From Actinomycetota bacterium (GTDB lineage Bacteria; Actinomycetota; Actinomycetes; JACCUZ01): a stretch of 37,281 bases of DNA. The position numbers were made by a program, and so were the translations under genes. Location of the stretch: the NCBI GenBank assembly GCA_030841035.1, contig JAVEDI010000046.1, forward strand, positions 1 through 37,281. The letters run 5' to 3'. Below, one piece after another: positions 18,162 through 28,100 of the stretch (position 1 is its first letter; each line of letters begins with the position of its first letter). The notes beneath the pieces are model-generated. The model saw only the letters and a program-made list of their open reading frames with translations, made no database searches and was not told where the DNA came from.

Positions 18162-18167
18162 AGGGTA
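18162..18167 (-). promoter_or_regulatory. Putative -10 of the MinD-like operon
   Basis: On the minus strand TACCCT is preceded, 18 bases upstream, by TTCGGG as a weak -35. It would give a leader of about 85 bases before ATG 18070. The 189-base divergent gap (18071-18259) also holds the hisI -10 hexamer and nothing else recognisable. Confidence 0.4.
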
Positions 18168-18247
18168 GACGAAGGGCCATTTCCGCCCGAATCACCTGCC
18201 CGGCGCGACGGCGCCGGGTGGTCCGCCCGGGGGACGAGCAAGCCGGG

Positions 18248-18253
18248 GACAAT
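18248..18253 (+). promoter_or_regulatory. Putative -10 hexamer of leaderless hisI transcript
   Basis: GACAAT lies exactly 6 bases before the ATG of hisI at 18260. No ribosome-binding site fits between them. Confidence 0.5.
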
Positions 18254-18259
18254 GAGGGC

Positions 18260-18649
18260 ATGTCCCTGCCCGGCCGTTCCCGCGCGGTCCGTCCCTCCGA
18301 GCTCGACCCGACGATCGCGGGGCGGCTCAAGCGCGACCCCGACGGCCTGGTGGCCGCCGTCGTCCAGCAGCACGACACGGGTGAGGTGCTGATGGTGGGG
18401 TGGCTCGACGACGAGGCGCTGCACCGGACCCTGACCAGCGGCCGGGCGACGTACTGGAGCCGCAGCCGGCAGGAGTACTGGCGCAAGGGCGACACGTCCG
18501 GGCACGTGCAGCACGTGCTCGAGGTCCGGCTCGACTGCGACGGGGACGCGGTGCTGATCAAGGTCGACCAGGTGGGCGCCGCCTGTCACACCGGTGAGCG
18601 GGCCTGCTTCGATGCCGACGTCCTGCTGGCCGGCCCACGTGGCGGCTGA
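18260..18649 (+). CDS. hisI: Phosphoribosyl-AMP cyclohydrolase
   Basis: The 129-residue product is the monofunctional HisI that opens the purine ring of phosphoribosyl-AMP (third step of histidine synthesis) using zinc and magnesium. Landmarks are [38 protein letters not shown] near residue 73, the metal site LDCDGDA with its cysteine and aspartates, and CHTGERACF near 109. No fused HisE pyrophosphohydrolase is present. The frame is open upstream, but ATG 18260 is chosen from the -10 hexamer 6 bases before it and the normal family length. trpE follows 22 bases later with its own -10 hexamer. Confidence 0.96.
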   Translation: MSLPGRSRAVRPSELDPTIAGRLKRDPDGLVAAVVQQHDTGEVLMVGWLDDEALHRTLTSGRATYWSRSRQEYWRKGDTSGHVQHVLEVRLDCDGDAVLIKVDQVGAACHTGERACFDADVLLAGPRGG

Positions 18650-18658
18650 CCCGGCAGC

Positions 18659-18664
18659 CACAAT
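18659..18664 (+). promoter_or_regulatory. Putative -10 hexamer of leaderless trpE transcript
   Basis: CACAAT is followed by 7 bases and ATG 18672. It lies in the 22-base gap after hisI, leaving no room for a transcribed leader, leader peptide or attenuator. Confidence 0.5.
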
Positions 18665-18671
18665 GGGGACC

Positions 18672-20183
18672 ATGAGCACCGGCGACGCCGTACCCGACCT
18701 CGCGGCCTTCCGCGCTCTCGCCGGCGACCGCCGCGTCATCCCGGTGACCCGGCGACTGCTCGCCGACGGGGAGACGCCGGTGGGCATCTACCGCAAGCTC
18801 GCCGACGGTCGCCCCGGCACGTTCCTGCTCGAGTCCGCGGAGCACGGCCGGGTCTGGTCGCGATACTCCTTCATCGGAGCGCGCTGCCACGCGACGTTGA
18901 CCGAGCGCGACGGCCAGGCGGTCTGGGACGGTGAGCCCCCGGTGGGCGTACCGGTGGACGGCGACCCCCTGCTGGCCTTGCGCGAGACGATCGAGGTGCT
19001 GCGCACGCCGCACCTGCCCGACCTCCCGCCGTTGACCGGCGGCCTCGTGGGGTTCGTGTCGTACGACGCCGTGCGGCGGCTCGAGCGGTTGCCGCAGCTG
19101 GCCGTCGACGACCTGCAGGTGCCCGAGCTGGCCATGATGCTCGCGACCGACCTGGCGGTGCTCGACCACGCCGACGGCTCGGTGCTGCTGATCGCGAACG
19201 CCATCAACTACGACGCCACCGACGAGCGCGTCGACTGGGCCTACCAGGACGCCGTGGCCCGTCTCGACCGCATGACGGCCGACCTGTCCCGCCCGGCTGC
19301 GGCGACGGCCGCCAGCTACGCGACCGACGTGACACCGACCTACACCCGACGGCGCGACGCGGACCAGTACGCCGCAGCGGTCGAGCGGGCGAAGGAGGAG
19401 ATCAAGGCCGGCGAGGCCTTCCAGGTCGTGGTGAGCCAGCGGTTCGAGATGCGGACCGAGGCGGACGCGCTCGACATCTACCGGATGCTGCGGGTGACCA
19501 ACCCGAGCCCCTACATGTACCTGCTGCGGTTCGACGGGTTCGACGTCGTCGGGTCGAGCCCCGAGGCGCTCGTGAAGGTGACCGACGGCCGGGCGCTGCT
19601 GCATCCCATCGCGGGTACCCGCTGGCGCGGCGAGACACCCGAGGAGGACGCCGCGCTGGCCTGCGACCTGCTGGCCGACCCCAAGGAGCGCGCCGAGCAC
19701 CTGATGCTGGTGGACCTCGGCCGCAACGACCTGGGCCGGGTCTGCGAGCCGGGCAGCGTCGAGGTCGTCGACTTCATGTCCGTCGAGCGCTACAGCCACG
19801 TGATGCACATCGTCTCGACGGTCACGGGTGCCGTGCGCGACGGCCTGACGGCGTACGACGTGATGGCAGCCTGCTTCCCCGCCGGCACGCTGTCCGGCGC
19901 CCCCAAGCCGCGGGCGATGGAGCTCATCGAGGAGCTCGAGCCGACCCGCCGGGGCCTGTACGGCGGGTGTGTCGGCTACCTCGACTTCGCCGGTGACCTG
20001 GACACCGCGATCGCGATCCGTACCGCGCTGCTGCGCGACGGGACCGCCTACGTGCAGGCCGGCGGCGGGATCGTCGCGGACTCCGACCCGGTGGCCGAGG
20101 ACACCGAGTGCCGCAACAAGGCGATGGCGGTGCTGCGCGCCATCGCGACCGCGGGCACGCTGCGCACCGTCGGCAGCCCGTGA
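18672..20183 (+). CDS. trpE: Anthranilate synthase component I
   Basis: The 503-residue product converts chorismate to anthranilate with ammonia from a TrpG partner that is not in this window. The N-terminal domain carries the tryptophan-feedback segment LLESAE near residue 52. The chorismate-binding domain shows [22 protein letters not shown] near 237, [72 protein letters not shown] and GGIVADSDP. Two in-frame ATGs (18663, 18672) are possible; the second is preferred because the first lies within the -10 hexamer. The stop overlaps the start of the next membrane-protein gene (GTGA). trpG and trpD are also absent nearby. Confidence 0.97.
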   Translation: MSTGDAVPDLAAFRALAGDRRVIPVTRRLLADGETPVGIYRKLADGRPGTFLLESAEHGRVWSRYSFIGARCHATLTERDGQAVWDGEPPVGVPVDGDPLLALRETIEVLRTPHLPDLPPLTGGLVGFVSYDAVRRLERLPQLAVDDLQVPELAMMLATDLAVLDHADGSVLLIANAINYDATDERVDWAYQDAVARLDRMTADLSRPAAATAASYATDVTPTYTRRRDADQYAAAVERAKEEIKAGEAFQVVVSQRFEMRTEADALDIYRMLRVTNPSPYMYLLRFDGFDVVGSSPEALVKVTDGRALLHPIAGTRWRGETPEEDAALACDLLADPKERAEHLMLVDLGRNDLGRVCEPGSVEVVDFMSVERYSHVMHIVSTVTGAVRDGLTAYDVMAACFPAGTLSGAPKPRAMELIEELEPTRRGLYGGCVGYLDFAGDLDTAIAIRTALLRDGTAYVQAGGGIVADSDPVAEDTECRNKAMAVLRAIATAGTLRTVGSP

Positions 20184-20695
20184 GCGACCGCCGTGGCATG
20201 GTCGTCGCGCTGTCCGTGACGGCGCTCGGCGCGCTCCTGGTGCTGGGTACCTCGCGGCCGCCGCGGTGGTCGGCCGGCGGGGCGCGGCTGACGGGTGGCG
20301 GGGTCCCTGCGGCCGGGGCACTGGCCCTCGTGGCGCTGGCGGGTGTCGGGCTCCTGCTGCTCGCGCGGGGCCCCGCCCGTTCGGCCGTCGGCGTCCTCCT
20401 GGTGCTCTGCGGGGTGGCGGTCGTGCTGATCGACGTGCTGACGGCGAGCGCGCGCCAGGGTGGCCTCTTCGCCTACGCCCCGCTCGACGCCCGGCAGCTG
20501 CAGGCGCACCGGTCGGTGTGGTTCTGGCTGACGGCTGCCGGGGGGGTCGGGATCGCCGTGGGTGGCGCGATGACGACGGCGCGCGGGCACCGCTGGCCAT
20601 CGTCGCGACGCGACTACGCGGCGCCCGGCCAGACGCTGCCGGCCCACACGGATGCCTGGACGGCCATCGACCGCGGCGAGGACCCGACACTCTGA
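20180..20695 (+). CDS. Trp biosynthesis-associated membrane protein (TIGR02234-like)
   Basis: The 171-residue product has four hydrophobic segments (about residues 7-24, 43-62, 65-88 and 111-133) and a short polar tail. Position directly after trpE with a GTGA overlap, size and topology match the actinobacterial family known only as the Trp biosynthesis-associated membrane protein. The consistently conserved neighbourhood suggests a role in tryptophan metabolism or transport of an intermediate, but no reaction is known. GTG 20180 is chosen because of the overlap and because the first helix begins just after it. Confidence 0.85.
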   Translation: MSDRRGMVVALSVTALGALLVLGTSRPPRWSAGGARLTGGGVPAAGALALVALAGVGLLLLARGPARSAVGVLLVLCGVAVVLIDVLTASARQGGLFAYAPLDARQLQAHRSVWFWLTAAGGVGIAVGGAMTTARGHRWPSSRRDYAAPGQTLPAHTDAWTAIDRGEDPTL

Positions 20696-20722
20696 CCGGC
20701 CTCAGGCGGTGGCTGGCACAAT
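20692..20722 (+). promoter_or_regulatory. Putative promoter of the HGxxPAAW gene
   Basis: CTGACC (20692-20697) and CACAAT (20717-20722) are spaced by 19 bases and match -35/-10 elements; the -35 overlaps the preceding stop codon. A leader of roughly 22 bases follows, with AAGGAG just before ATG 20752. Confidence 0.45.
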
Positions 20723-20751
20723 CGGCTGCGCAGCCGAGGAGAAGGAGCCCC

Positions 20752-20988
20752 ATGTCCACGCACCACGGGAACACGCCGGCAGCCTGGACCGCCGTGACCA
20801 TCATGTTCCTCGGGTTCCTGATCAGCGGTGTCGCGCTGCCGCTGGCCCTGCCGTGGCTCTTCTTCGTCGGGCTCGGCATCGTCGTGCTCGGTGTCGTCGT
20901 CGGCAAGGTCATGCAGATGATGGGGATGGGCAACACGGTGACGTACAAGGACGGGCGCGACCCCGAGTACGACGCGAACACCGGCTGA
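20752..20988 (+). CDS. HGxxPAAW family small membrane protein
   Basis: The 78-residue product begins with the family-defining HGNTPAAW at residues 5-12. Two hydrophobic segments follow (about 16-34 and 37-53), then a Met/Gly segment [10 protein letters not shown] and a polar tail ending PEYDANTG. This family is confined to actinobacteria and is commonly beside trp genes; its role is unknown. A good AAGGAG lies 5-8 bases before the ATG. Confidence 0.88.
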   Translation: MSTHHGNTPAAWTAVTIMFLGFLISGVALPLALPWLFFVGLGIVVLGVVVGKVMQMMGMGNTVTYKDGRDPEYDANTG

Positions 20989-21025
20989 GCGGGCCGGCAC
21001 GCCCTTGCCTGCGGGCGCTGTCCAC

Positions 21026-21031
21026 TACGCT
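21026..21031 (+). promoter_or_regulatory. Putative -10 of the CD225-DUF2752 gene pair
   Basis: TACGCT lies 42 bases before the CD225 gene start, with TTGCCT 15 bases further upstream as a possible -35 at short spacing. AGGGAG (21063-21068) is the ribosome-binding site. Confidence 0.35.
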
Positions 21032-21073
21032 CTCGCGCAGTCGCCCCGTGGGGGGCGCCGACAGGGAGCCACG

Positions 21074-21493
21074 ATGAGCGACGAGGGCAGCGCGACACCC
21101 GACCCGTACCAGCCACCGAAGGACCCGCCGGAGGGGACCGGCCCGCCCTGGGAGCAACCCGCCTCCGGCCAGCCCACCTACGGGCAGCCCCCCACCGGCC
21201 AACCCCCCTATGGCCAGCCCGCCTACGGCCAGCCCACCTACGGTGGCGAGCCGCCGCCCAACTACCTCGTCTGGGCGATCCTCAGCACGATCTTCTGCTG
21301 CCTGCCGCTGGGCATCGCGTCGATCGTGTTCGCCGCGCAGGTCAACAGCAAGTGGTCCGCCGGCGACGTGGCAGGCGCACAGGACGCGTCGCGCAAGGCC
21401 AAGCAGTTCGCGATCTGGTCCGCGGTGGCGGGCGCCATCATCGTCGCGATCTACCTGGTCGTCGTGGTCGTCGCGGTCACTAGCAACAGCTGA
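21074..21493 (+). CDS. CD225/dispanin-family membrane protein
   Basis: The 139-residue product has a Pro/Gly/Gln/Tyr-rich N-terminus with imperfect repeats of the type YGQPPTGQP and YGQPAYGQP (about residues 34-58). The CD225 domain follows: [28 protein letters not shown] with its paired cysteines, a short amphipathic linker containing [14 protein letters not shown], and a second hydrophobic helix at the C-terminus. In animals this family includes the antiviral IFITM proteins; bacterial members have no established role. The DUF2752 gene follows after 22 bases, a frequent pairing. Confidence 0.88.
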   Translation: MSDEGSATPDPYQPPKDPPEGTGPPWEQPASGQPTYGQPPTGQPPYGQPAYGQPTYGGEPPPNYLVWAILSTIFCCLPLGIASIVFAAQVNSKWSAGDVAGAQDASRKAKQFAIWSAVAGAIIVAIYLVVVVVAVTSNS

Positions 21494-21515
21494 GCACGAG
21501 AGGCGAGGCGACCCG

Positions 21516-21962
21516 ATGACCCTCGTCCCGACGCGGTCGCTCGCGAGCGGGCCGCTCCTCCCAGCCCGGCGGGGCGCAGCGCTGCGGCGTCCTGCCGCCG
21601 TCGCGCTGGTCGCCGTGATGGTGGTGCTCATCGTGGCCACGGTCGACCCGGAGGAGAGCGGTCACTACCCGACCTGCCCCTTCCTCGCGCTCACCGGCCA
21701 CTGGTGCCCCGGCTGCGGGTCGCTCAGGGCGATCCACGCTCTCGCCCACGGCCAGGTCGCCACGGCGGCGAGTCGCAACGTGCTCACCGTCGCAGCCCTG
21801 CCGCTGCTCGGCTGGCTCTGGTTGCGGTGGGTGGGTCGCAGCTGGCGCGGGGAGCCGCGGCCGCAGCCCGCGCGTCCCGTTCTGGTCTGGGCACTGCTCG
21901 CTCTCGTGCTCGTCTTCTGGCTGGTGCGCAACCTGAGCGTCGGCGCGGCCCTCGCCCCCTAG
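21516..21962 (+). CDS. DUF2752 membrane protein
   Basis: The 148-residue product has an N-terminal helix (about 29-46), the family signature [23 protein letters not shown] (residues 57-79) with three closely spaced cysteines, a helix near 91-108, and a C-terminal helix near 124-145. The cysteine motif suggests metal or thiol chemistry at the membrane, but the family is uncharacterised. It sits 22 bases after the CD225 gene and is probably cotranscribed. The frame is open upstream, but ATG 21516 is the first sensible start, and upstream codons overlap the CD225 coding frame. Confidence 0.85.
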   Translation: MTLVPTRSLASGPLLPARRGAALRRPAAVALVAVMVVLIVATVDPEESGHYPTCPFLALTGHWCPGCGSLRAIHALAHGQVATAASRNVLTVAALPLLGWLWLRWVGRSWRGEPRPQPARPVLVWALLALVLVFWLVRNLSVGAALAP

Positions 21963-21997
21963 CCGACCGCGATTCTTCGTGTCGCAGGTGCCGCAGT

Positions 21998-22003
21998 TAC
22001 CCT
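21998..22003 (+). promoter_or_regulatory. Putative -10 of the trpCBA operon
   Basis: TACCCT in the 103-base gap after the DUF2752 gene gives a leader of roughly 55 bases before GTG 22066. GAGGAG (22051-22056) is the ribosome-binding site. The leader has no tryptophan codon cluster or obvious attenuator hairpin with a T run. Confidence 0.4.
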
Positions 22004-22065
22004 GGGGGCATCTGCGCCGGAGGGCAGGCGACCGACCGGCCGGGCGAGACGAGGAGACCGATCGC

Positions 22066-22872
22066 GTGAGCGTGCTCGATGACATCCTGACAGGTGTCCG
22101 CGCCGACCTCTCGATCCGCCAGGAGCGCACCAGTCTCGACCAGCTCAAGGCGCGCGCCGCGACGCGCCCCGAGTGCCGCAACCCGATGGCGGTGCTGCGC
22201 GGCGACGGGGTAGCCGTCATCGCGGAGGTGAAGCGGTCGAGCCCCTCCAAGGGCGCTCTGGCCGCCATAGCCGACCCGGCCGCACTCGCGGGCGACTACG
22301 AGGCCGGGGGCGCCGCAGTCATCAGCGTGCTCACCGAGGAGCGACGTTTCGGCGGCAGCCTCGACGACCTCGTCGCGGTGCGACGCTCGGTCGACGTACC
22401 GGTGCTGCGCAAGGACTTCATCGTCGGCAGCTATCAGCTGTGGGAGGCCCGGGCCTACGGCGCCGACCTCGCGTTGCTCATCGTCGCGGCCCTTGAGCAG
22501 AACGCGCTCGTGTCCCTTGTCGAGCGGGCGCAGTCGTTGGGGCTGACCCCGCTCGTCGAGTGCCACACGGTCGAGGAGGTCAAGAGGGCAGCCGACGCCG
22601 GCGCCACCATCATCGGGGTGAACGCCCGTGACCTGCACACGCTGGAGGTGGACCGCAACGTGTTCCCCCAGGTGGCCCCGCACATCCCTGAGGGCATCGT
22701 GCGCGTGGCGGAGTCCGGTGTCCGCGGACCGCATGACGTCCTCGAGTACGCGCGGGCGGGCGCCGACGCCGTGCTGGTCGGCGAGTCGCTGGTCACCGGC
22801 CGTGACCCGCGCTCCGCGGTCGCGGACCTGGTTGCCGCAGGCGCGCACCCGGCGTTGAAGCACGACCGATGA
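22066..22872 (+). CDS. trpC: Indole-3-glycerol phosphate synthase
   Basis: The 268-residue (beta-alpha)8 barrel closes the indole ring from carboxyphenylamino-deoxyribulose phosphate. Landmarks are [15 protein letters not shown] with the catalytic lysine, [34 protein letters not shown] with the second lysine, [21 protein letters not shown] and [12 protein letters not shown]. It is monofunctional, without a TrpF domain, as expected if PriA supplies that activity. GTG 22066 is chosen for its upstream GAGGAG. The stop overlaps trpB by four bases (ATGA). Confidence 0.96.
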   Translation: MSVLDDILTGVRADLSIRQERTSLDQLKARAATRPECRNPMAVLRGDGVAVIAEVKRSSPSKGALAAIADPAALAGDYEAGGAAVISVLTEERRFGGSLDDLVAVRRSVDVPVLRKDFIVGSYQLWEARAYGADLALLIVAALEQNALVSLVERAQSLGLTPLVECHTVEEVKRAADAGATIIGVNARDLHTLEVDRNVFPQVAPHIPEGIVRVAESGVRGPHDVLEYARAGADAVLVGESLVTGRDPRSAVADLVAAGAHPALKHDR

Positions 22873-24131
22873 GCACGCCCGACGCGAGCGGCCACTTCGG
22901 TGCCTACGGCGGACGGTTCGTCCCCGAGGCACTCATGGCCGCGCTCGACGAGCTCACGGTCGCCTTCGAGAAGGCCCGACAGGACGAGCGGTTCCAGGGG
23001 GAGCTGGCGGGGCTGCTCTCGTCGTACGCCGGGCGCCCGAGCCCGGTCACCGAGGCGAGGCGCTTCGGTGAGCACGCAGGCGGGGCGCGCGTCCTGCTCA
23101 AGCGCGAGGACCTGAACCACACCGGCTCGCACAAGATCAACAACGTGCTGGGCCAGGCGCTGCTGACCCGTGGGATGGGCAAGACGCGCGTCATCGCGGA
23201 GACCGGCGCCGGACAGCACGGCGTCGCCACAGCCACCGCCGCCGCGCTGCTCGACCTCGAGTGCGTGGTCTACATGGGTGAGCAGGACACCCGCCGGCAG
23301 GCGCTCAACGTCGCGCGGATGCGCCTGCTCGGTGCCGAGGTCGTGCCCGTCACGGCGGGCAGCCGCACCCTCAAGGATGCGATGAACGAGGCGATGCGCG
23401 ACTGGGTCACCAACGTCGACTCGACGCACTACCTCATCGGCAGCGTGGCGGGACCGCACCCGTTCCCGATGATGGTCCGCGACTTCCAGCGCATCATCGG
23501 TGACGAGGCGCGCACGCAGGTCATCGACCTGACGGGACGGCTGCCCGACGCCGTGGCGGCCTGTGTCGGCGGCGGGTCCAACGCGATGGGCATCTTCGCC
23601 GCCTTCCTCGACGATGCCGACGTGCGGCTCTACGGCTTCGAGGCGGCCGGTGACGGCGTCGAGACGGGGCGCCACGCGGCCAGCATCACCGGTGGCTCGC
23701 CGGGAGTGCTGCACGGCTCGCGGTCCTACGTGCTGCAGGACGACATGGGACAGACCATCGAGAGCCACTCCATCAGCGCCGGTCTCGACTACCCCGGTGT
23801 GGGGCCGCAGCACGCCTACCTGCACGACACCGGCCGCGCGACCTACCGGCCGATCACCGATGTGCGGGCGATGGACGCCTTCCGGCTGCTGTGCCGCACG
23901 GAGGGCATCATCCCCGCGATCGAGAGCGCGCACGCGCTGGCGGGTGCTCTCGACATCGGCAGGGAGCTGGGAGCCGACGCCACGGTGCTCGTGAACCTGT
24001 CCGGACGCGGAGACAAGGACGTCGACACGGCCGCCACCTGGTTCGGCGTCGTCTCCGACGAGGAGTTGCTCGCCGCTGCCCGGGCGAGCGTTGCCGAGCC
24101 CGCGCAGGACGCGTCGGGTGAGGGCTGGTGA
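22869..24131 (+). CDS. trpB: Tryptophan synthase beta chain
   Basis: The 420-residue PLP enzyme condenses indole with serine. [14 protein letters not shown] opens the protein. The PLP lysine is Lys89 in [10 protein letters not shown], the catalytic glutamate lies in AETGAGQHG, and the phosphate-binding loop is [10 protein letters not shown]. The protein also has LDYPGVGP and the C-terminal NLSGRGDKD. Length is slightly above the usual 400 because of a short C-terminal tail. It is translationally coupled to trpC (ATGA overlap) and to trpA (GTGA overlap), consistent with the alpha2-beta2 complex. Confidence 0.97.
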   Translation: MSTPDASGHFGAYGGRFVPEALMAALDELTVAFEKARQDERFQGELAGLLSSYAGRPSPVTEARRFGEHAGGARVLLKREDLNHTGSHKINNVLGQALLTRGMGKTRVIAETGAGQHGVATATAAALLDLECVVYMGEQDTRRQALNVARMRLLGAEVVPVTAGSRTLKDAMNEAMRDWVTNVDSTHYLIGSVAGPHPFPMMVRDFQRIIGDEARTQVIDLTGRLPDAVAACVGGGSNAMGIFAAFLDDADVRLYGFEAAGDGVETGRHAASITGGSPGVLHGSRSYVLQDDMGQTIESHSISAGLDYPGVGPQHAYLHDTGRATYRPITDVRAMDAFRLLCRTEGIIPAIESAHALAGALDIGRELGADATVLVNLSGRGDKDVDTAATWFGVVSDEELLAAARASVAEPAQDASGEGW

Positions 24132-24937
24132 GCAGGCTCGGCGAGGTGCTGGCCGCAGCCAAGGCCGACGGTCGCGCCGCCTTGATCGGCTACCTGCCTG
24201 CGGGCTACCCGTCGGTCGAGCACGGTGCCGCCGCGATGACGGCGATGGTGGAGGCCGGCGTCGACATCGTGGAGGTCGGGCTGCCCTACTCCGACCCGTT
24301 GATGGACGGTCCGACGATCCAGACGGCCGTCGAGCGGTCCCTGGCCCGGCGCACCACGACGGCGGACGTGCTCGACACGGTCCGCGAGGTGGCCAAGACC
24401 GGCGCCGCAACGCTGGTGATGAGCTACTGGAACCCGATCAACCGCTTCGGGGTACGCCGCTTCGCCGACGAGATGGTCGCAGCCGGCGGCGCCGGTGTCA
24501 TCACGCCGGACCTGACGCCCGACGAGGCGGGGGAGTGGCTCGAGGCCACCGACGCCACCGGGCTCGACCGTATCTTCCTCGTCGCGCCGTCCTCGACCGA
24601 TGTGCGGCTGCGCTACACCGCCCAGCACTGCTCCGGATTCGTCTACGCCGCCTCGACGATGGGTGTCACCGGCAGCCGCACGTCGGTCGGTAGTGCTGCA
24701 CAGGCACTGGTCGCCCGGACCCGCGCCGTGACCGACCTGCCGATCTGTGTCGGTCTGGGGGTGTCCGACGCGGACCAGGCGGCCCAGGTCGCGTCGTTCG
24801 CCGACGGGGTGATCGTGGGGTCGGCCTTCGTGCGTCGGCTGCTGGACGCGCCGTCGCCCGAGGCCGGGCGGGACGCCGTCGCCGCACTGGCGGACGAGCT
24901 GGCCGCCGGCGTACGCCGCGGCGCACGCCACGTCTGA
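24128..24937 (+). CDS. trpA: Tryptophan synthase alpha chain
   Basis: The 269-residue (beta-alpha)8 barrel cleaves indole-3-glycerol phosphate to indole, which is channelled to TrpB. Landmarks are [10 protein letters not shown], the catalytic Glu49 and Asp60 in [55 protein letters not shown] and [14 protein letters not shown] 24128 overlaps the trpB stop. It is the last gene of the trp cluster, and three hairpins follow. Confidence 0.97.
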   Translation: MSRLGEVLAAAKADGRAALIGYLPAGYPSVEHGAAAMTAMVEAGVDIVEVGLPYSDPLMDGPTIQTAVERSLARRTTTADVLDTVREVAKTGAATLVMSYWNPINRFGVRRFADEMVAAGGAGVITPDLTPDEAGEWLEATDATGLDRIFLVAPSSTDVRLRYTAQHCSGFVYAASTMGVTGSRTSVGSAAQALVARTRAVTDLPICVGLGVSDADQAAQVASFADGVIVGSAFVRRLLDAPSPEAGRDAVAALADELAAGVRRGARHV

Positions 24938-24960
24938 CGCACCCTGACCCGACAAGGCAG

Positions 24961-24998
24961 CTCGCCGGCGCCTGACCGAGAGGTCAGACGCCGGCGAG
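24961..24998. terminator. Strong hairpin after trpA (bidirectional)
   Basis: CTCGCCGGCG (24961-24970) pairs with 24989-24998 and, across one C-A mismatch, CTGACC (24972-24977) pairs with GGTCAG (24982-24987) around a GAGA tetraloop. It begins 23 bases after the trpA stop. No T run follows, as is common for high-GC actinobacterial terminators. Confidence 0.75.
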
Positions 24999-25060
24999 CC
25001 GTTGCCCTCGGGCCGGAGGGGGCGGCCTGGGGATCGGGGTGGTCGGCTTGCTCGGACCGG

Positions 25061-25102
25061 GCACGGTGCCTCGCTCTGGGGGGGTAGAGCAAGGCACCGT
25101 GC
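25061..25102. terminator. Second strong hairpin between convergent genes
   Basis: GCACGGTGCCT (25061-25071) pairs with 25092-25102; after one mismatch GCTCT (25073-25077) pairs with AGAGC (25086-25090). The loop is seven G and one T. It lies between trpA and the converging secreted-protein gene. Confidence 0.75.
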
Positions 25103-25110
25103 TGGTCGGG

Positions 25111-25156
25111 GACCGGGAAGTAGCGCCGCTCCGCTCGCTTCCGCTACTTCCCGGTC
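25111..25156. terminator. 15-base perfect inverted repeat overlapping the end of the secreted-protein gene
   Basis: GACCGGGAAGTAGCG (25111-25125) is the exact reverse complement of 25142-25156, with a 16-base spacer. The right arm contains the last three codons and the TAG stop of the minus-strand gene, so the mRNA would fold across its own stop codon. Confidence 0.75.
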
Positions 25157-28100
25157 CCTGTCAGTCCAGCGCTCACCGTCGTCGGGAGGCTGGTGGTGTC
25201 ACCGGCGACCACGAGTGACGCGCTGTATCCGATTGCAGCCGTGGGCCTCAAGGAGACCGTGATGCTGCAGGTCTTGCCCGGCGCCAGCGTCGTGGCCACG
25301 CAGCCCGCGCCGTTGTTCACGACCGCGAAGCTGGCCGCCTGCGCCCCGGTGATCGACGCCGACCCGACCCGGAATGCGATCGTGCCGGAGTTCTTCACCG
25401 TCACCGACTGGGTCTTGGTCGTGTTGCGGTTGACCGTGCCGAAGGTGACCGGGCTCGGTGAGATGGTGAAGGTCGAGCCCGCTCCGGTGCCGCTGAGCGA
25501 CACCTGGGTGGGTGTCCCGGTCGCGTTGTGGGCGATGGAGAGGCTCGCCGTGCGCGCGCCGATGGCCTTCGGCGCGAACTTCACCGTGATGAGGCAGGTC
25601 CCGGCCGGAGCGATCGAGCCGCACGGCGCGCTGGTCACCGAGAAGTCGCCCGCCGCGGCACCTGCGATCGTCACGGCGCCGATGTTCAGCGCAGCCGTAC
25701 CGGTGTTCTTCACCGTGGTCGACAGACTCGGCGTGGCCGGTGCCGTGACGGTCCCGAAGGACAGCACACCGGGGGTCACCGAGATGGCCGGTGCCGTGGC
25801 CGCGTCGCCGATACCGGTGAGCTTCACCGTCAGGACGGGCCCGGTTGCCGGCGTGATCCGCAGCGTCGCGGTCTTCGCGCCCGCGGAGTGCGGTGCGAAG
25901 CTGACGCTGACGGCACACGTCGTGTCGGTGGCCTTCGTGGCGGAGGAGCAGCTGTCCGTGCCGATCGCGAACTCCCCTGCGTTCGCCCCGGTCAGGGCCA
26001 CGCCGGAGATCGTGGTCGGCGAGGTCGCCACGTTGGTCACCGTGATCGTCTGCGCGTCACCGGTCTGGCCGACCTGCGCGTGTCCGAGGTCCACCGTGTT
26101 CTTGTCGCTCACGAGCGGGCCGGCGAGCTTGCCCGAGACCGTGAACCTGTCCGTGGTGGACTCGATGTTGCCCGCCAGGTCGGTGATCGCGGCGTAGTTG
26201 ACCGGACCGTCGGCACCCGCCGGCACGTACGTCCCACCGACGATCTTGTGGAGGGCGGTGGGGCTGCCCAGGTAGCCCACCGGTGCGGCCGGCGCGGCGG
26301 CCGGGTCCCATCGGGGGAAGCTCTGGGCGATGCGACTGCCGAGGGCGGCGGAGAAGTCGCACGTGGCGGGTGCGACCGGGGCGCAGCCGACGTCCTGGGT
26401 GCCCTGGTTGCGGGCGAGTCCACCGACGGCGTTCGTCGTGAACGGCACGGGGCCGTACGGCGTCACGAAGATGTAGTCGGCGTTCGGGCACAGCCCCCTG
26501 GTGACCGAGATGCGCAACCGACCGAAGGTCGTCTGCTCCCCGGCCGCCGGGGCGCCGTTCGCGAACGAGCCTTCCAGCGCCACGCGCAGCTGTGCTGTGC
26601 CCGGCGTGGTCTGCCCGCCGCAGCCCGTTGTGGGCAGGGCGTCCGAGTCCGCGATCGAGTAGAAGAACTCGGCCGGGAAGTTGGTCGGGAACACGGTCGG
26701 GCTTGCCGGGTTGAAGCCGGCGTCACCCAGGACGATGCAGTTGACGTCAGCCGGGTCCAGGCACTGTCCGACGCGCACGCCGTTGCTGTCCTGGTACCAG
26801 TGCGGGAAGCCGTTGTCCCCGTCGTGGGTCGCCGACACTGCCGGGTCCGCGTTGGAGCCGACACCCGTCAGCGCGACGGTGTGCGTGCCGCCCGGCGCGT
26901 TGTCCTGCACCACGAGGTCCGCGGTGAGCGAGCCGGCCGAGGCTGGTGCGAACACCACGTCGACCTTGCAGACCTCACCGGAGCCCAGTGACGTGCCGCT
27001 GCAGCTGTCGTGCAGGATGCTGAAGGAGGACGCATTGGCGCCGCCCAGGCTCACTGCTCCTACGTCGAGCGCCGCGTTGCCGCCCGCGTTCGAGACCGAG
27101 ATGGTCTGCGGGGCGCTGACCTTGCCCACGTGCAGCGGCACGAACGTCGCGCTGCGTGGAGTGAAGCTGATGGCCGGCGTGGCGCCGACCGCCCCACCGA
27201 TCCCGTGCAGCGCCACGAGAACCGGGTCGTTGAGACCGGTGTGGTGCACGGTCAACGTGGCGTCACGGTCGCCCACCGCCGTCGGGCTGAAGGACACCTG
27301 CGCGGTGCAGCTGTCGCCGACGCCCAGGGTCAGGCCCGGGCAGGTGCCCGGCGCGACGTTGAAGTCGCCGGCGTCCACGCCGGAGATGGCCAACGTGTTG
27401 ACGGTCAGTGGCTCGATGCCGGTGTTGGTGAAGGTCACCGGCCGGTTGCCCGACGTCGAGCTCACGGCCGTGGAGGGCAGCTCCAGCGACTTCGTGGAGG
27501 GCTCCAGCGGCCCGCGGAGCTTGCCCATCACGGTGAACTGGTTCGTCTCGCCGACCGTGTCGCCGTTGGCCTGGGTGATCTTGAAGAAGTTCGCCGGGTG
27601 CACGCCGTCCGGCTTGTACGGAGCTCCGACGACGCTGTGCAGCGTTGTCGCGTCACCGATGTAGCCGGCCGGCGCCGCAGGAGCGACGGCGGGGTCCCAG
27701 CGGAGGAAGCCGCCGAAGACGCGGCTGGAGAGCGCCTCGCTGAAGTCGCACACGTCCGGCGCGACGGGCGCGCAGCCCACGTCGTCGGTGGCACGTGCCC
27801 GGGCGAGGCCGCCGCTGGCGTTGGTCGTGAAGGTGCTCTCGCCGTAGGGGTGGGTGAAGGTGTACGTCGTGTTCGGGCAGAGGCCGCCGGTCACCGCGAA
27901 ACGGATGCGACCGAAGGTCATCTGGTCACCAGGGATGGGACCGGCGCCGGTGAACGCCCCCTCGACGGCGCTGCGCATGAACGCCTTGCCAGGAGCGGAG
28001 CCGTTGCAGCCGGGCGTCGTGATGATGTCCGAGTCAGCGACGGTGTAGAAGAACTCCTCCGGGAAGTTGGTCGGGAAGACAAGCGGCTGCGCCGGGTTGA

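Noticed and set aside
18663-18671. Alternative trpE start at ATG 18663
   Set aside because: It overlaps the -10 hexamer CACAAT, so a transcript from that promoter would not contain it; ATG 18672 fits better. Read-through from hisI could still use it.
25144-25300. Sortase or other C-terminal anchor on the secreted protein
   Set aside because: The C-terminus ends within the last Ig-like domain (SAGLTGTGK) with no LPXTG-type motif and no hydrophobic helix.
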